Source: Zobellella taiwanensis
GTDB lineage: Bacteria; Pseudomonadota; Gammaproteobacteria; Enterobacterales; Aeromonadaceae
Reading direction: 5' to 3'
DNA: 64,000 nucleotides
Assembly (NCBI RefSeq): GCF_003012795.1
Contig: NZ_PXYH01000012.1
Location: forward strand, 38,958 to 102,957
The notes under the pieces are model-generated. The model did no database searches, was not told the origin of the DNA, and saw only the letters and a list, made by a program, of their open reading frames with translations. A program made the translations under genes and the position numbers. Shown here in pieces: positions 23,292 through 33,944 of this stretch; position 1 is the stretch's first letter; each line of letters begins with the position of its first letter.

Positions 23292-26200
23292 TTAACTTTC
23301 TTCCAGCTCGATGTTGATACCGAGGGAGCGGATTTCCTTCAACAGTACGTTGAAGGACTCGGGCATGCCCGGCTCCATGCGGTGATCGCCGTCCACGATG
23401 TTCTTGTACATCTTGGTACGGCCGTTCACATCGTCCGACTTGACGGTGAGCATTTCCTGCAGGGTATAGGCGGCGCCGTAGGCTTCCAGCGCCCACACTT
23501 CCATCTCCCCGAAACGCTGACCGCCGAACTGGGCCTTACCGCCCAGGGGCTGCTGGGTGACCAGACTGTAGGAGCCGGTAGAACGGGCGTGCATCTTGTC
23601 GTCCACCAGGTGGTTCAACTTCAGCATGTACATATAGCCCACGGTGACCGGACGCTCGAAAGCATTGCCGGTACGGCCGTCATACAGGGTGATCTGGCCG
23701 GACTCGGGCAGATCCGCCAGTTTCAGCAGGCGCTTGATTTCGTGCTCGCGGGCACCGTCGAAGGCCGGGGTGGCGATCGGCATGCCCTTGCGCAGGTTCT
23801 CGGCCAGCACCCGAACTTCGGCGTCGGAGAAGGTGGACAGATCCACTTTCTGGCGGGCGCCTTCACCCAGATTGTAGACTTCCTGAATGAAGTCGCGCAG
23901 CCGGGCCAGCTCCTGCTGCTCCTTGATCATGCGATCGATCTTCTCGCCGATGCCCTTGGCCGCCAGGCCCATATGGGTTTCGAGGATCTGACCGATGTTC
24001 ATCCGCGAGGGTACGCCCAGCGGGTTCAGCACGATGTCGACCGGGGTGCCGTATTCGTCGTGAGGCATGTCTTCAATCGGCACTATGGTGGAGATAACAC
24101 CCTTGTTACCGTGACGACCGGCCATCTTGTCACCGGGCTGGATGCGACGCTTGACCGCCAGGTACACCTTGACGATCTTCAGCACGCCCGGGGCCAGATC
24201 GTCGCCCTGGGTGATCTTGCGACGCTTGTTCTCGAACTTCTTGTCGAAGTCGGCCTTCAGCTCGGCGTACTGCTCGGCGATCTGCTCCAGCTCAATCTGC
24301 TTGCCTTCGTCGTCCAGGGCCTGCTCAAGCAGCCTGGCATTGGCCAGCTTCTCGACCTTGTCGGCACTCATGCCGGCGGCGATCAGCACGGAGCGGGCGC
24401 GGGCGAAGATGCCGTCCTCGAGGATGCTGAACTCTTCGGTCAGGTCTTTCTTGGCCTGCTTGAGCTGCATCTGCTCGATGTCCTGGGCGCGCTTGTCCTT
24501 CTCCACACCATCGCGGGTGAAGACCTGCACGTCGATAACGGTGCCGTATACTGAGTTCGGCACCCGCAGGGAGGAGTCCTTCACGTCGGAGGCCTTCTCG
24601 CCGAAGATGGCGCGCAGCAGTTTCTCTTCCGGCGTCAGCTGGGTTTCACCTTTCGGGGTTACCTTGCCCACCAGAATGTCGCCGGGCTTCACTTCGGCAC
24701 CCACGTAAACAATACCGGACTCGTCCAGCTTGCTAAGGGCAGCTTCACCCACGTTGGGAATGTCGGCGGTGATCTCTTCCGGACCCAGTTTGGTGTCACG
24801 GGAGATACAGGACAGTTCCTGGATGTGGATGGTGGTCAGGCGATCTTCCATCACCACCCGCTCGCTGAGCAGGATGGAGTCTTCGAAGTTGTAACCGTTC
24901 CAGGGCATGAAGGCCACGCGCAGGTTCTGGCCCAGGGCCAGTTCACCCAGATCGGTGGAGGGGCCGTCGGCCAGTACGTCGCCGCCCAGCACCAGCTCGC
25001 CCGGCATCACGCAGGGACGCTGGTTGATGCAGGTGTTCTGGTTGGACCGGGTGTACTTGGTCAGGTTGTAGATGTCGATACCGGCTTCGCCCGGCAACAT
25101 CTCTTCCTCATTGACCTTGACCACGATGCGGGACGCGTCGACATAGTCGACCACACCGCCACGCTTGGCCACCACGGTTACGCCGGAGTCCACCGCCACG
25201 GCACGCTCGATACCGGTTCCCACCAGCGGCTTGTCCGCCTTCAGGGTCGGCACCGCCTGACGCTGCATGTTCGAGCCCATCAGGGCCCGGTTGGCGTCAT
25301 CGTGCTCCAGGAAGGGGATCAGCGAGGCGGCCACAGACACGATCTGCTGCGGGCTCACGTCCATGTACTGGACCTGATCGGCATTCATGTAGGTCGCTTC
25401 GCCCTTGTGACGGGACGGCACCAGCTCGTCCAGCAGGCGGCCTTCCTCATCGGTGGCGGCGTTGGCCTGGGCGATAACAAAGTGGCCTTCTTCGATGGCG
25501 GACAGGTAATCCACCTCGTCGGTGATCTTGCCATCCACTACCCGGCGGTACGGAGTCTCGAGGAAGCCATACTCGTTGGTGCGGGAATAGCAGGCCAGGG
25601 AGTTGATCAGGCCGATGTTCGGACCTTCGGGGGTCTCGATGGGGCACAGACGACCATAGTGGGTCGGGTGTACGTCGCGCACCTCGAAGCCGGCGCGTTC
25701 ACGGGTCAGACCGCCCGGGCCCAGGGCCGAAATACGGCGCTTGTGGGTCACTTCCGACAGCGGGTTGTTCTGGTCCATAAACTGGGACAGCTGGCTGGAA
25801 CCGAAGAATTCCTTCACCGCGGCGCTGATCGGCTTGGCGTTGATCAGGTCCTGGGGCATCAGGGTATCCAGGTCGCCCAGGGACAGGCGCTCCTTCACCG
25901 CGCGCTCGACGCGAACCAGGCCCACACGGAACTGGTTTTCGGCCATTTCGCCCACGGAACGGATCCGGCGGTTGCCCAGGTGATCGATATCGTCCACTTC
26001 GTCGTTGCCGTTACGAATCGCAATCAGCTGTTTCATCACGTCGACGATGTCGGACTTGGTCAGGGTACCGGGACCATTCAGTTCTTCGCGGCCCAGGCGA
26101 CGGTTGAACTTCATCCGGCCGACGGTGGACAGGTCGTAACGGTCTTCGGAGAAGAACAGGTTCTCGAACAGGGTCTCGGCCGCTTCGCGGGTGGGCGGCT

Positions 26201-27320
26201 CGCCCGGACGCATCATGCGGTAGATTTCCACCAGCGCCTCGAGGCGGCTGGAGGCGGAATCGATACGCAGGGTCTCGGACATGTAGGCGCCGTGATCCAG
26301 TTCGTTGGTGAACAGGGTCTCGAACTGTTTGAAGCCGGCCACAGACAGGTTGGCCATGGCTTCCAGGCTCAGTTCGCTGTTGGCGGCGACGATCACTTCA
26401 CCGGTATCGGCGTTGATGTAATCCTTGGCGGAGACCTTGCCGACAGCGTATTCCACCGGCACTTCGATCTGCTCGACACCGGCCTTTTCCAGCTGGCGGA
26501 TATGGCGGGCGGTAATGCGCCGGCCGGTCTCGACCACGGTCTCGCCGTCGATCATGATATCGAAGGAGGCGGTTTCACCACGCAGGCGCTCGGGCTTGAG
26601 CTCCATCATCAGCTTGCCGTCGACCACTTCGAACCTGGTGGTATCGAAGAAGGTGGCCAGGATGTCTTCGGTGGTGAAGTCGAGCGCACGCAGGATAATG
26701 GACGCCGGCAGTTTGCGGCGGCGATCGATGCGCACGAACAGGTTGTCTTTGGGATCGAACTCGAAATCGAGCCAGGAACCACGGTAAGGGATCACGCGGG
26801 CGTTGTACAAGACCTTGCCGGAGGAGTGGGTCTTGCCGCGATCGTGATCGAAAAACACACCCGGGCTGCGGTGCAGCTGGGAGACGATTACCCGCTCGGT
26901 ACCGTTGATCACGAAGGTACCGTTCTCAGTCATGAGCGGGATTTCGCCCATGTAGACTTCTTGCTCCTTGATGTCCTTGACAGTGCCGGCGGCGGCTTCT
27001 CTGTCGTACAGGACCATCCGCAACTTGACGCGCAGCGGCGCCGAGTAGGTCACGCCACGGATTTGACATTCCTGCACGTCAAACACGGGCTCACCCAGAC
27101 GATAGCTGACATATTGCAGCTCGGCGGTGCCTGAATAGCTAGTGATAGGGAAAACGCTGCGGAAAGCCGCTTCCAGACCGTACTCGCCTTGAGGATCTGC
27201 TTCAATAAACTGTTTGAAGGAGTCAAGCTGGATTGACAGCAGGTAAGGCGTGTCCAAGACCTGGTCACGCTTACCGAAGTCCTTACGAATGCGTTTTTTC
27301 TCTGTGTAAGAGTAAACCAT
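23292..27320 (-). CDS. rpoB: RNA polymerase beta subunit
   Basis: The 1342-aa subunit is complete, from [18 protein letters not shown] to the C-terminal [21 protein letters not shown]. The rifampicin-binding cluster reads [20 protein letters not shown] then [12 protein letters not shown], with wild-type Asp, His and Ser at the classical resistance positions. It sits downstream of rplL with 223 bp between, which contain an attenuator-like hairpin. Confidence 0.99.
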   Translation of the reverse strand: MVYSYTEKKRIRKDFGKRDQVLDTPYLLSIQLDSFKQFIEADPQGEYGLEAAFRSVFPITSYSGTAELQYVSYRLGEPVFDVQECQIRGVTYSAPLRVKLRMVLYDREAAAGTVKDIKEQEVYMGEIPLMTENGTFVINGTERVIVSQLHRSPGVFFDHDRGKTHSSGKVLYNARVIPYRGSWLDFEFDPKDNLFVRIDRRRKLPASIILRALDFTTEDILATFFDTTRFEVVDGKLMMELKPERLRGETASFDIMIDGETVVETGRRITARHIRQLEKAGVEQIEVPVEYAVGKVSAKDYINADTGEVIVAANSELSLEAMANLSVAGFKQFETLFTNELDHGAYMSETLRIDSASSRLEALVEIYRMMRPGEPPTREAAETLFENLFFSEDRYDLSTVGRMKFNRRLGREELNGPGTLTKSDIVDVMKQLIAIRNGNDEVDDIDHLGNRRIRSVGEMAENQFRVGLVRVERAVKERLSLGDLDTLMPQDLINAKPISAAVKEFFGSSQLSQFMDQNNPLSEVTHKRRISALGPGGLTRERAGFEVRDVHPTHYGRLCPIETPEGPNIGLINSLACYSRTNEYGFLETPYRRVVDGKITDEVDYLSAIEEGHFVIAQANAATDEEGRLLDELVPSRHKGEATYMNADQVQYMDVSPQQIVSVAASLIPFLEHDDANRALMGSNMQRQAVPTLKADKPLVGTGIERAVAVDSGVTVVAKRGGVVDYVDASRIVVKVNEEEMLPGEAGIDIYNLTKYTRSNQNTCINQRPCVMPGELVLGGDVLADGPSTDLGELALGQNLRVAFMPWNGYNFEDSILLSERVVMEDRLTTIHIQELSCISRDTKLGPEEITADIPNVGEAALSKLDESGIVYVGAEVKPGDILVGKVTPKGETQLTPEEKLLRAIFGEKASDVKDSSLRVPNSVYGTVIDVQVFTRDGVEKDKRAQDIEQMQLKQAKKDLTEEFSILEDGIFARARSVLIAAGMSADKVEKLANARLLEQALDDEGKQIELEQIAEQYAELKADFDKKFENKRRKITQGDDLAPGVLKIVKVYLAVKRRIQPGDKMAGRHGNKGVISTIVPIEDMPHDEYGTPVDIVLNPLGVPSRMNIGQILETHMGLAAKGIGEKIDRMIKEQQELARLRDFIQEVYNLGEGARQKVDLSTFSDAEVRVLAENLRKGMPIATPAFDGAREHEIKRLLKLADLPESGQITLYDGRTGNAFERPVTVGYMYMLKLNHLVDDKMHARSTGSYSLVTQQPLGGKAQFGGQRFGEMEVWALEAYGAAYTLQEMLTVKSDDVNGRTKMYKNIVDGDHRMEPGMPESFNVLLKEIRSLGINIELEES

Positions 27321-27474
27321 AGGGTTCCTCAGCTCGCTGATAAGTGACCCACTCTGCCCAAATGGGACAGCTCTAAAAACACCGTTTTATTCTGATCGGG
27401 TCTCTCGACAACACCCGATGGCTGGTACAACGAAGGTCGCAAACGATGTGAAAATTACCTTCATCCCACAGCGC

Positions 27475-27507
27475 AAAAGGGCCGGTGAATAAAGATTCAC
27501 CAGCCCT
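27475..27507 (-). terminator. rplL-rpoB attenuator hairpin
   Basis: On the minus strand AGGGCTGGTGAAT and ATTCACCGGCCCT pair and are followed by TTTTG. The position after rplL and before rpoB is that of the partial terminator that sets the ratio of ribosomal protein to polymerase mRNA in enterics. The remaining 150 bp to rpoB show no gene. Confidence 0.8.
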
Positions 27508-27543
27508 AGCCCGATTGCTCAGGCCGCTAAGCTATAGTCTAGC

Positions 27544-27909
27544 TTATTTGAGCTCAACAGTAGCACCGGCTTCTTCAAGCTCTTTCTTCAGTGCTTCGGC
27601 TTCGCCTTTGCTCAGTTGCTCTTTAACGGCAGTCGGAGCGGCTTCAACCAGAGCCTTGGCTTCTTTCAGGCCCAGACCGGTAGCGCCACGTACGGCCTTG
27701 ATAACGGCAACCTTGTTGGCACCGGCAGCAGTCAGCATAACGTCGAACTCGGTTTGCTCTTCTACGGCAGCAGCGGCTTCACCGGCAACGGCAACAGCAG
27801 CAGCGGCAGAAACGCCGAACTTCTCTTCCATGGCTTCGATCAGTTCAACAACCTGCATTACAGACATTTCTGCAACGGCTTCGATGATTTGGTCTTTAGT
27901 GATAGACAT
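27544..27909 (-). CDS. rplL: Ribosomal protein bL12 (L7/L12)
   Basis: This 121-aa acidic protein has the N-terminal dimerisation region ([30 protein letters not shown] by segments), an Ala-rich hinge ([14 protein letters not shown]) and the C-terminal factor-binding domain with [15 protein letters not shown]. It recruits elongation factors to the ribosome. It is 54 bp after rplJ, as expected for the L10 operon. Confidence 0.98.
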   Translation of the reverse strand: MSITKDQIIEAVAEMSVMQVVELIEAMEEKFGVSAAAAVAVAGEAAAAVEEQTEFDVMLTAAGANKVAVIKAVRGATGLGLKEAKALVEAAPTAVKEQLSKGEAEALKKELEEAGATVELK

Positions 27910-27963
27910 GACTCAAATTCCTAATGTTCTGAAGTAGACGGTAATCAAGCAGCCAAACGCGCC

Positions 27964-28467
27964 TTAGGCGGCTTCGGCTTCTTTCTTGTCGCGCAGGGCA
28001 GCAAAGGTACGCACCAGCTTGCCAGCGGAGGCTTCTTTCATGGTCGCCATCAGCTTCGCAATTGCTTCGTCGTAAGTCGGCAGCTTGGCGAGGCGGTCAA
28101 TGTCGGCCGCGGGGATAAATTCGCCCTCGTAAGCCAGACCTTTCACCTCAAACGCGCTCTGCTCTTTGGCAAAGTCCTTGAACAGACGAGCGGCAGCGCC
28201 CGGATGTTCGTTGGAGAACGCGATCAGGGTAGGACCAACAAACACCTCTTTCAGGCATTCGTAGTTGGTCTCTTCCACTGCCAGGCGAGCCAGAGTGTTA
28301 CGGACTACCTTGAGGTAGATACCGTTTTCACGGGCTTGCTTGCGCAGGGTGGTCATGGCAGCCACAGTCACGCCGCGAGAATCGGCAACGACTGCAGACA
28401 GGGCGCCCTTGGCAGCTTCGTTGACTTCAGCAACAATTGCTTTTTTGTCGTCGAGTCTTAATGCCAT
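27964..28467 (-). CDS. rplJ: Ribosomal protein uL10
   Basis: L10 forms the base of the L7/L12 stalk. The 167-aa protein has the N-terminal rRNA-binding domain ([40 protein letters not shown]) and a C-terminal helix ending DKKEAEAA. The ribosome site CCAGGAG precedes the ATG. In enterics the L10-L12 complex binds the leader of this mRNA to repress it, and a long structured leader is present here. Confidence 0.98.
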   Translation of the reverse strand: MALRLDDKKAIVAEVNEAAKGALSAVVADSRGVTVAAMTTLRKQARENGIYLKVVRNTLARLAVEETNYECLKEVFVGPTLIAFSNEHPGAAARLFKDFAKEQSAFEVKGLAYEGEFIPAADIDRLAKLPTYDEAIAKLMATMKEASAGKLVRTFAALRDKKEAEAA

Positions 28468-28479
28468 TGGCTAAACTCC

Positions 28480-28655
28480 TGGATTCCACCTGGGAAATTC
28501 CCAGATTAAACACACGCCTCAGTAACTGAGGCACCAAGGTGGCGAATTCCAGAAGAAAGAAAAATGCTTTCTAACTGGGTCCCGGCACCATCTACGCTGG
28601 AAGATTAAGCCTTTCGGCTCCAGCGGTCTTGGACGGGAGTCGAAGCCCCCAACCA
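28480..28655 (-). promoter_or_regulatory. L10-type mRNA leader (autoregulation element)
   Basis: The 240 bp between rplA and rplJ hold no gene. Downstream of a terminator-like hairpin the leader carries conserved-looking paired stretches (CGCTGGAGCC with nearby complements, CTTCCAGCG, TGCCTCAGTTACTGAGGCG). The position and size fit the L10 leader where the L10-L7/L12 complex represses translation. The fold was judged by eye. Confidence 0.6.
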
Positions 28656-28660
28656 AATAA

Positions 28661-28696
28661 CAAGGCGCAAAATTCTACGAGAATCCCTGCGCCTTG
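28661..28696 (-). terminator. Hairpin after rplA
   Basis: CAAGGCGCA and TGCGCCTTG pair across an 18-nt loop, then GTTATTTGG on the minus strand. It could be a partial terminator or processing site between the L11 (rplKA) and L10 (rplJL) units. Confidence 0.55.
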
Positions 28697-28707
28697 TAAA
28701 TGCTTAA

Positions 28708-29406
28708 TTAAGCAACATCCAGACCGGACTGTTCGATTGCCACACCGGCGCCCATGGTGGTGGACAGGCTGACTTTCTTGATGTACTGGCCTTTGGAAGA
28801 AGCGGGCTTGGCGCGCTTCAGCGCCGCCAGCAGGGCTTCCAGGTTGCCTTTCAGCTTGTCGGTATCGAAGTCGACCTTGCCGATGGTGGTGTGAATGATA
28901 CCGTTTTTATCGTTACGGTAGCGCACCTGACCGGCCTTGGCGTTTTGTACGGCTTCGGCTACGTTCGGGGTCACGGTACCCACTTTCGGGTTCGGCATCA
29001 GACCACGGGGACCCAAGATCTGGCCCAGTTGGCCGACAACGCGCATCGCATCCGGAGAAGCGATTACCACGTCGAAATTCATTTCGCCTTTCTTCACCTG
29101 CTCGGCCAGGTCGTCCATACCGACCAGGTCGGCACCGGCGGCCTTGGCGGCATCGGCGTTGGCGCCCTGGGCGAACACGGCAACACGCACGTCACGACCG
29201 GTGCCGTGGGGCAGCACGGTGGCGCCACGCACGTTCTGGTCGGATTTACGGGCGTCGATACCCAGATTAACGGCTACATCAATGCTTTCGACGAACTTGG
29301 CGGTAGCCAGCTCTTTCAGCAGGGCGATGGCTTCGTTGATTTCGTACTCGCGAGTGGCATCAACACGCTCACGGATGGTACGCATACGCTTGGTCAGTTT
29401 TGCCAT
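28708..29406 (-). CDS. rplA: Ribosomal protein uL1
   Basis: L1 binds 23S rRNA at the E-site stalk and represses its own operon. The 232-aa protein shows [17 protein letters not shown], the signature [16 protein letters not shown] (about 129-144) and [22 protein letters not shown]. It follows rplK with a 4-bp gap. The L1 repression site is expected in the rplK leader. Confidence 0.98.
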   Translation of the reverse strand: MAKLTKRMRTIRERVDATREYEINEAIALLKELATAKFVESIDVAVNLGIDARKSDQNVRGATVLPHGTGRDVRVAVFAQGANADAAKAAGADLVGMDDLAEQVKKGEMNFDVVIASPDAMRVVGQLGQILGPRGLMPNPKVGTVTPNVAEAVQNAKAGQVRYRNDKNGIIHTTIGKVDFDTDKLKGNLEALLAALKRAKPASSKGQYIKKVSLSTTMGAGVAIEQSGLDVA

Positions 29407-29410
29407 TGTC

Positions 29411-29839
29411 TTAGCCCTCCACTACCAGGCCCATGGAACGGGCAGAACCTTCGAGGCAACGCACGCGGGCGTCAACGTCAGCACCGGTCATGTCGGGCTC
29501 TTTGGTCTTGGCAATCTCTTCCAGCTGAGCGCGGGTGATGGTGCCCACTTTCTCTTTGTTGGGCTTGCCAGAGCCGGACTTGACGCCGGCCGCCTTCTTC
29601 AGCAGGTAGGCGGCAGGGGGAGTCTTGGTCTCGAAAGTAAAGGAGCGATCGCTGTACACGGTGATCACCACCGGAGTGGGCGCGCCCTTCTCCAGGCTTT
29701 CGGTACGGGCGTTGAACGCCTTACAGAATTCCATGATGTTCACGCCGTGCTGACCCAGGGCAGGGCCTACGGGCGGGCTCGGGTTAGCTGCACCAGCTGC
29801 AACCTGCAGCTTGATGTAGGCTTGTACTTTTTTAGCCAT
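29411..29839 (-). CDS. rplK: Ribosomal protein uL11
   Basis: The 142-aa L11 binds the GTPase centre of 23S rRNA and is needed for RelA activation. It shows [31 protein letters not shown] and the C-terminal rRNA-binding domain ending [16 protein letters not shown]. It leads the L11 operon, with a leader of about 70 nt after the upstream hairpin that probably holds the L1 repressor site. Confidence 0.98.
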   Translation of the reverse strand: MAKKVQAYIKLQVAAGAANPSPPVGPALGQHGVNIMEFCKAFNARTESLEKGAPTPVVITVYSDRSFTFETKTPPAAYLLKKAAGVKSGSGKPNKEKVGTITRAQLEEIAKTKEPDMTGADVDARVRCLEGSARSMGLVVEG

Positions 29840-29906
29840 TGATAATTACCTCAAAAATGGGTGTTAGCGCCTCGGAGCAGTACTCCTCTAACGGCTCCCC
29901 AAGAAT

Positions 29907-29941
29907 AAAAGGGCGGCAAATTGTAGTTCAATTTACCGCCC
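29907..29941 (-). terminator. Terminator between nusG and rplK
   Basis: GGGCGG-t-AAATTG and CAATTTG-CCGCCC pair with one mismatch and are followed on the minus strand by TTTTATTC. It separates secE-nusG from the L11 operon. Confidence 0.75.
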
Positions 29942-29968
29942 GTCTCAAGCTCGATGATGGAATAGTAC

Positions 29969-30511
29969 TCAGGTTTTTTCAACCTGGCCGAACTCAAGCT
30001 CCACCGGAGTGGAACGGCCGAAGATCAGCACGGATACCTTGACCCGGCTCTTCTCGTAATCCACCTCCTCCACCACGCCGTTGAAGTCGGCGAAGGGGCC
30101 GTCGGACACCCGCACTACCTCGCCGGGCTCGAACAGAGTCTTGGGTTTCGGCTTGTCCACCGCGTCCTGCAGACGATTGAGGATAGCGTCGGCTTCCTTG
30201 TCGGAAATCGGCGCCGGACGCTCGGGAGTACCACCGATAAAGCCCATTACCCGCGGAATGCTGCGCACCAGGTGCCAGGTGGCATCGTTCATCTGCATCT
30301 GCACCAGCACATAGCCGGGGAAGAATTTACGCTCGCTCTTGCGCTTTTGGCCGGCGCGCATTTCCACTACTTCTTCGGTGGGTACCAGTACCTCACCAAA
30401 CTGATCTTCCATGCCGTGCATCTTGATATGTTCGCGCAGCGACTTGGCAACGCGGCCTTCATATCCGGAAAACGCCTGGACTACATACCAACGCATTCTT
30501 TGTTCAGACAT
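29969..30511 (-). CDS. nusG: Transcription elongation/termination factor NusG
   Basis: The 180-aa NusG has the N-terminal NGN domain ([38 protein letters not shown]) and the C-terminal KOW domain ([33 protein letters not shown]). It links RNA polymerase to Rho or ribosomal protein S10. It follows secE by 9 bp. Confidence 0.98.
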   Translation of the reverse strand: MSEQRMRWYVVQAFSGYEGRVAKSLREHIKMHGMEDQFGEVLVPTEEVVEMRAGQKRKSERKFFPGYVLVQMQMNDATWHLVRSIPRVMGFIGGTPERPAPISDKEADAILNRLQDAVDKPKPKTLFEPGEVVRVSDGPFADFNGVVEEVDYEKSRVKVSVLIFGRSTPVELEFGQVEKT

Positions 30512-30520
30512 GGTGAATCC

Positions 30521-30892
30521 TTATACTCCGGTAACCAGGTTGACCAGCCATACCAGCAGGCCATCCAGCAAAAACAGGAAGAGGCCTACCAGGGCGGTCA
30601 CGGCCAGTACGATCAGGGTGGTCTGGATCGCTTCCTGACGGGTGGGCCACACCACCTTGCGCATTTCCAGACGGGACTCCCGGGCGAAGGCAAAGCTGCT
30701 CTTGCCCTTTTGGGTCTGATAGGCCAGCAGACCAGCAATACCTACCGCCACTACCACGCCGGCAGCGCGAATGAATACCGCCAGATCACTGTAGAGATAA
30801 TTGGCGACCACGGCCGCGATCAGAATAATGAAAACCAGACCCCACAGCAGGGTATCTTTCGCCCCGCCCTGGCTCTCGGTGTGTGCACTCAT
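30521..30892 (-). CDS. secE: Preprotein translocase subunit SecE
   Basis: The 123-aa inner-membrane protein has three hydrophobic segments (about 15-32, 36-56 and 92-117), the three-helix form seen in enterics. The conserved amphipathic helix ESRLEMRKVVWPTRQEAIQTT precedes the last. It is an essential partner of SecY. The order tRNA-Trp, secE, nusG fits the family arrangement. Confidence 0.96.
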   Translation of the reverse strand: MSAHTESQGGAKDTLLWGLVFIILIAAVVANYLYSDLAVFIRAAGVVVAVGIAGLLAYQTQKGKSSFAFARESRLEMRKVVWPTRQEAIQTTLIVLAVTALVGLFLFLLDGLLVWLVNLVTGV

Positions 30893-30934
30893 AAGCTACC
30901 TGTCTAAATATTCCGAGTCCGTTACAGACGCAAA

Positions 30935-30953
30935 AACCCCGCTGACGGCGAGG
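30935..30953 (-). terminator. Terminator after tRNA-Trp
   Basis: CCTCGCCGTCAGCGGGG-like hairpin followed by TTTTTGCG on the minus strand, just past the CCA end of tRNA-Trp and before secE. It may be partial, as secE needs transcription from upstream or a local promoter. Confidence 0.65.
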
Positions 30954-30957
30954 TAAG

Positions 30958-31034
30958 TGGCAGGGGCGGAGGGACTCGAACCCCCAACCGTCGGTTTTGG
31001 AGACCGCCGTTCTACCAATTGGAACTACGCCCCT
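30958..31034 (-). tRNA. tRNA-Trp (anticodon CCA)
   Basis: The cloverleaf is complete: acceptor AGGGGCG/CGCCCCU with discriminator G and encoded CCA, anticodon loop CUCCAAA, and T-loop GTTCGAGTC. The D arm GUUC...GAAC has one base more than E. coli tRNA-Trp. The first anticodon-stem pair appears as a G-A mismatch. It lies between tuf and secE. Confidence 0.95.
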
Positions 31035-31041
31035 AATACAA

Positions 31042-31066
31042 CAAAGCCCCTATTATAGGGGCTTTG
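31042..31066 (-). terminator. Terminator after tuf
   Basis: AAAGCCCC-tattat-AGGGGCTTT followed by GTTGT on the minus strand, between tuf and tRNA-Trp. Confidence 0.7.
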
Positions 31067-31086
31067 CAATATGATTGTAAGCGCTA

Positions 31087-32271
31087 TTACTCGACGATTT
31101 TGGCAACAACGCCGGCGCCAACGGTGCGGCCGCCTTCGCGGATGGCGAAGCGCAGGCCGTCTTCCATCGCGATGGGAGCAATCAGGCTCACTACCATCTT
31201 GATGTTGTCGCCGGGCATCACCATCTCAACGCCTTCCGGCAGTTCGATGGTGCCGGTCACGTCGGTGGTACGGAAGTAGAACTGCGGACGGTAGCCCTTG
31301 AAGAACGGGGTGTGACGACCACCTTCTTCCTTGGACAGTACGTACACTTCGGACTCGAACTTGGTGTGCGGCTTGATAGAGCCCGGCTTGGCCAGAACCT
31401 GACCACGCTCAACGTCTTCACGCTTGGTGCCACGCAGCAGCACGCCCACGTTCTCACCGGCACGGCCTTCGTCCAGCAGCTTGCGGAACATTTCAACGCC
31501 GGTACAGGTGGTCTTGACGGTATCCTTGATACCGACGATTTCAACTTCTTCACCCACCTTGACGATACCGCGCTCAACACGGCCGGTCACCACGGTACCA
31601 CGACCCTGGATGGAGAATACGTCTTCGATCGGCATCAGGAAGGCGCCATCGATGGCACGCTCGGGATCCGGAATGTAGGTGTCCAGGGCGTTGGCCAGTT
31701 CCAGGATTTTCTCTTCCCACTGGGCATCGCCTTCCAGGCCTTTCAGGGCGGAACCCTGGATCACCGGCGTGTCGTCGCCCGGGAAGTCGTACTCGGACAG
31801 CAGCTCGCGCACTTCCATTTCTACCAGCTCGAGCAGCTCTTCGTCATCCACCATGTCGCACTTGTTCATGAACACGATGATGTAGGGTACGCCTACCTGG
31901 CGGGCCAGCAGGATGTGCTCACGGGTTTGCGGCATGGGGCCGTCGGTGGCAGCAACCACCAGGATGGCGCCGTCCATCTGGGCTGCACCGGTGATCATGT
32001 TTTTCACGTAGTCGGCGTGACCGGGGCAGTCAACGTGGGCGTAGTGACGGGCTTCGGTGTCGTATTCAACGTGGGAAGCGGCGATGGTGATACCACGTGC
32101 CTTTTCTTCCGGAGCGTTGTCGATCTGATCGTAACCGCGCGCAGTACCACCCATTTTCTTGGCCAGAACAGTGGTGATGGCAGCGGTCAGCGTCGTTTTA
32201 CCGTGGTCAACGTGGCCAATGGTACCAACGTTAACGTGCGGTTTTGTACGTTCAAATTTTTCTTTAGACAT
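31087..32271 (-). CDS. tuf: Elongation factor Tu
   Basis: The 394-aa EF-Tu delivers aminoacyl-tRNA to the ribosome. G motifs are visible: GHVDHGKTT (residues 19-27), [13 protein letters not shown] and SALK. Codon use is strongly biased, as expected for a highly expressed gene. It lies directly downstream of four tRNA genes, matching E. coli tufB. A second copy elsewhere is usual in this group but is outside the window. Confidence 0.98.
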   Translation of the reverse strand: MSKEKFERTKPHVNVGTIGHVDHGKTTLTAAITTVLAKKMGGTARGYDQIDNAPEEKARGITIAASHVEYDTEARHYAHVDCPGHADYVKNMITGAAQMDGAILVVAATDGPMPQTREHILLARQVGVPYIIVFMNKCDMVDDEELLELVEMEVRELLSEYDFPGDDTPVIQGSALKGLEGDAQWEEKILELANALDTYIPDPERAIDGAFLMPIEDVFSIQGRGTVVTGRVERGIVKVGEEVEIVGIKDTVKTTCTGVEMFRKLLDEGRAGENVGVLLRGTKREDVERGQVLAKPGSIKPHTKFESEVYVLSKEEGGRHTPFFKGYRPQFYFRTTDVTGTIELPEGVEMVMPGDNIKMVVSLIAPIAMEDGLRFAIREGGRTVGAGVVAKIVE

Positions 32272-32368
32272 GCTCGTCCCTCTAACTGGTTGGGTGGTGA
32301 GCTATACCACGCGAGTCGCAAGTAGGAAGTATATAACAAAAAAGGCTTGAGGGTGCCTGGGCAAAGAA

Positions 32369-32444
32369 GTGGTGCTGATACCCAGAATCGAACTGGGGAC
32401 CTCACCCTTACCAAGGGTGCGCTCTACCATCTGAGCTATATCAG
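32369..32444 (-). tRNA. tRNA-Thr (anticodon GGT)
   Basis: Acceptor GCTGATA/TATCAGC with encoded CCA, D-loop AGCTCAGATGGTAGAGC, anticodon loop CTTGGTA, T-arm with GTTCGATT. It corresponds to E. coli thrT upstream of tufB. Confidence 0.97.
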
Positions 32445-32446
32445 CA

Positions 32447-32523
<77 letters not shown>

Positions 32524-32588
32524 ATTTTCTTTACTTGAACGACCTCAAACCACTTTTTCAATGCCCGCCATGGGCGACCACTGGAAAC

Positions 32589-32673
32589 TGGTGGAGGGAG
32601 CTGGATTCGAACCAGCGAAGGCTGAGCCGTCAGATTTACAGTCTGATCCCTTTGGCCACTCGGGAACCCCTCC
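32589..32673 (-). tRNA. tRNA-Tyr (anticodon GTA)
   Basis: An 85-nt class II tRNA with acceptor GGAGGGG, anticodon loop CTGTAAA, a long variable arm (GGCTCAGCCTTC) and encoded CCA. It corresponds to E. coli tyrU. Confidence 0.97.
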
Positions 32674-32683
32674 GAATTTTAAC

Positions 32684-32759
<76 letters not shown>

Positions 32760-32774
32760 ACACGAGCGAGGCGA

Positions 32775-32804
32775 ATTCTAGGGCAAGGCCATGGCCGGAT
32801 GCAA
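32775..32804 (-). promoter_or_regulatory. Promoter of the tRNA-tuf operon
   Basis: On the minus strand TTGCAT (32799-32804) and TAGAAT (32775-32780) are 18 bp apart. The following discriminator (TCGCCTCGCTCG) is GC-rich, the usual sign of stringent control. The mature tRNA starts about 15 nt further on, leaving a very short leader. Confidence 0.65.
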
Positions 32805-32977
32805 CACCTTTACCGCAAGTTTTTACCTCACCCGGCTCGAACGGGCAAAAAAACGGCAGCCAACCGTACCACCAGCCTCTGTCTTCTCACGACCACAGCC
32901 ACAGAGGAGGCAGCCACTGCCTTGTTCAGCACCACATATTTGGTGTATCGTCGCCCGGCGACCCACAGGACATTCTG

Positions 32978-33919
32978 ATGAAGACAGACAAATACTCCCC
33001 CTATCTGGCCTTTTCCCGCGATACCTGGTCAGAGCTGCGCGACGCCGTACAGCTACCGCTGAGCGAAGACGAACTGCTCCGGCTACGAGGCATGAATGAC
33101 CGGGTTTCGCTGGCCGAGGTAAGGGATATCTACCTGCCCTTGTCCCGCCTGCTCAATCTGTATATCAAGGCCAAACAACGACGCAACCGGGTACTGGATC
33201 AGTTTCTCGGCAAGGAGCCCCACCACGTTCCCTATGTGATCAGCCTCGCCGGCTCGGTGGCGGTGGGCAAGAGCACCACAGCCCGCATCCTGCAGGCCCT
33301 GCTGGAGCGCTGGCCCCAGCATCCGCGGGTGGCCCTGGTCACTACCGATGGTTTCCTTTATCCCAATGCCGTACTCGAACAACGGGGCCTGATGCAGAAA
33401 AAGGGCTTTCCCCAGTCCTACGACATCCGCCGCCTGGTGCAGTTCGTGTCCGACATCAAATCAGGCAAGCCCAGAGTCACAGCCCCCGTCTATTCACACC
33501 TGGTGTACGACATAGTGCCGGAGCAGGAAGCGGTGGTGGAACAGCCGGATATTGTCATCATTGAAGGGCTCAACGTGCTCCAAAGCGGCATGGACTATCC
33601 CCACGAGCCGCACCGGGTGTTCGTGTCCGATTTTGTGGATTTCTCTATCTTCGTGGACGCGGACGAACGGTTGCTGAAAACCTGGTATGTGGAACGTTTC
33701 CTCAAACTGCGCTCGGGCGCCTTCACCAATCCCGACTCCTACTTTCACCACTATGCACAGTTATCGGAAGAGGAAGCGGTGGCCGTGGCCAGCCGTATCT
33801 GGCAGGAGATCAACTACAAGAATCTGAAGCAAAACATCCTGCCCACCAGGGACAGGGCCGAGTTGATCCTCACCAAGGGCAAGGACCACGAAGTTGAGCA
33901 GGTGTGGCTCAAGAAGTGA
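32978..33919 (+). CDS. coaA: Pantothenate kinase, type I
   Basis: CoaA phosphorylates pantothenate, the first step to coenzyme A, and is feedback-inhibited by CoA. ATG 32978 ([17 protein letters not shown]), with CAGGA upstream, gives 313 aa against 316 in E. coli. The P-loop [17 protein letters not shown] is at about 87-103, followed by [17 protein letters not shown] and the YFHHYAQLS region. It is divergent from the tRNA operon. Open frame upstream crosses tRNA genes and is not coding. Confidence 0.96.
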   Translation: MKTDKYSPYLAFSRDTWSELRDAVQLPLSEDELLRLRGMNDRVSLAEVRDIYLPLSRLLNLYIKAKQRRNRVLDQFLGKEPHHVPYVISLAGSVAVGKSTTARILQALLERWPQHPRVALVTTDGFLYPNAVLEQRGLMQKKGFPQSYDIRRLVQFVSDIKSGKPRVTAPVYSHLVYDIVPEQEAVVEQPDIVIIEGLNVLQSGMDYPHEPHRVFVSDFVDFSIFVDADERLLKTWYVERFLKLRSGAFTNPDSYFHHYAQLSEEEAVAVASRIWQEINYKNLKQNILPTRDRAELILTKGKDHEVEQVWLKK

Positions 33920-33944
33920 CCTGGGTCCTGGGGACATACCATCC

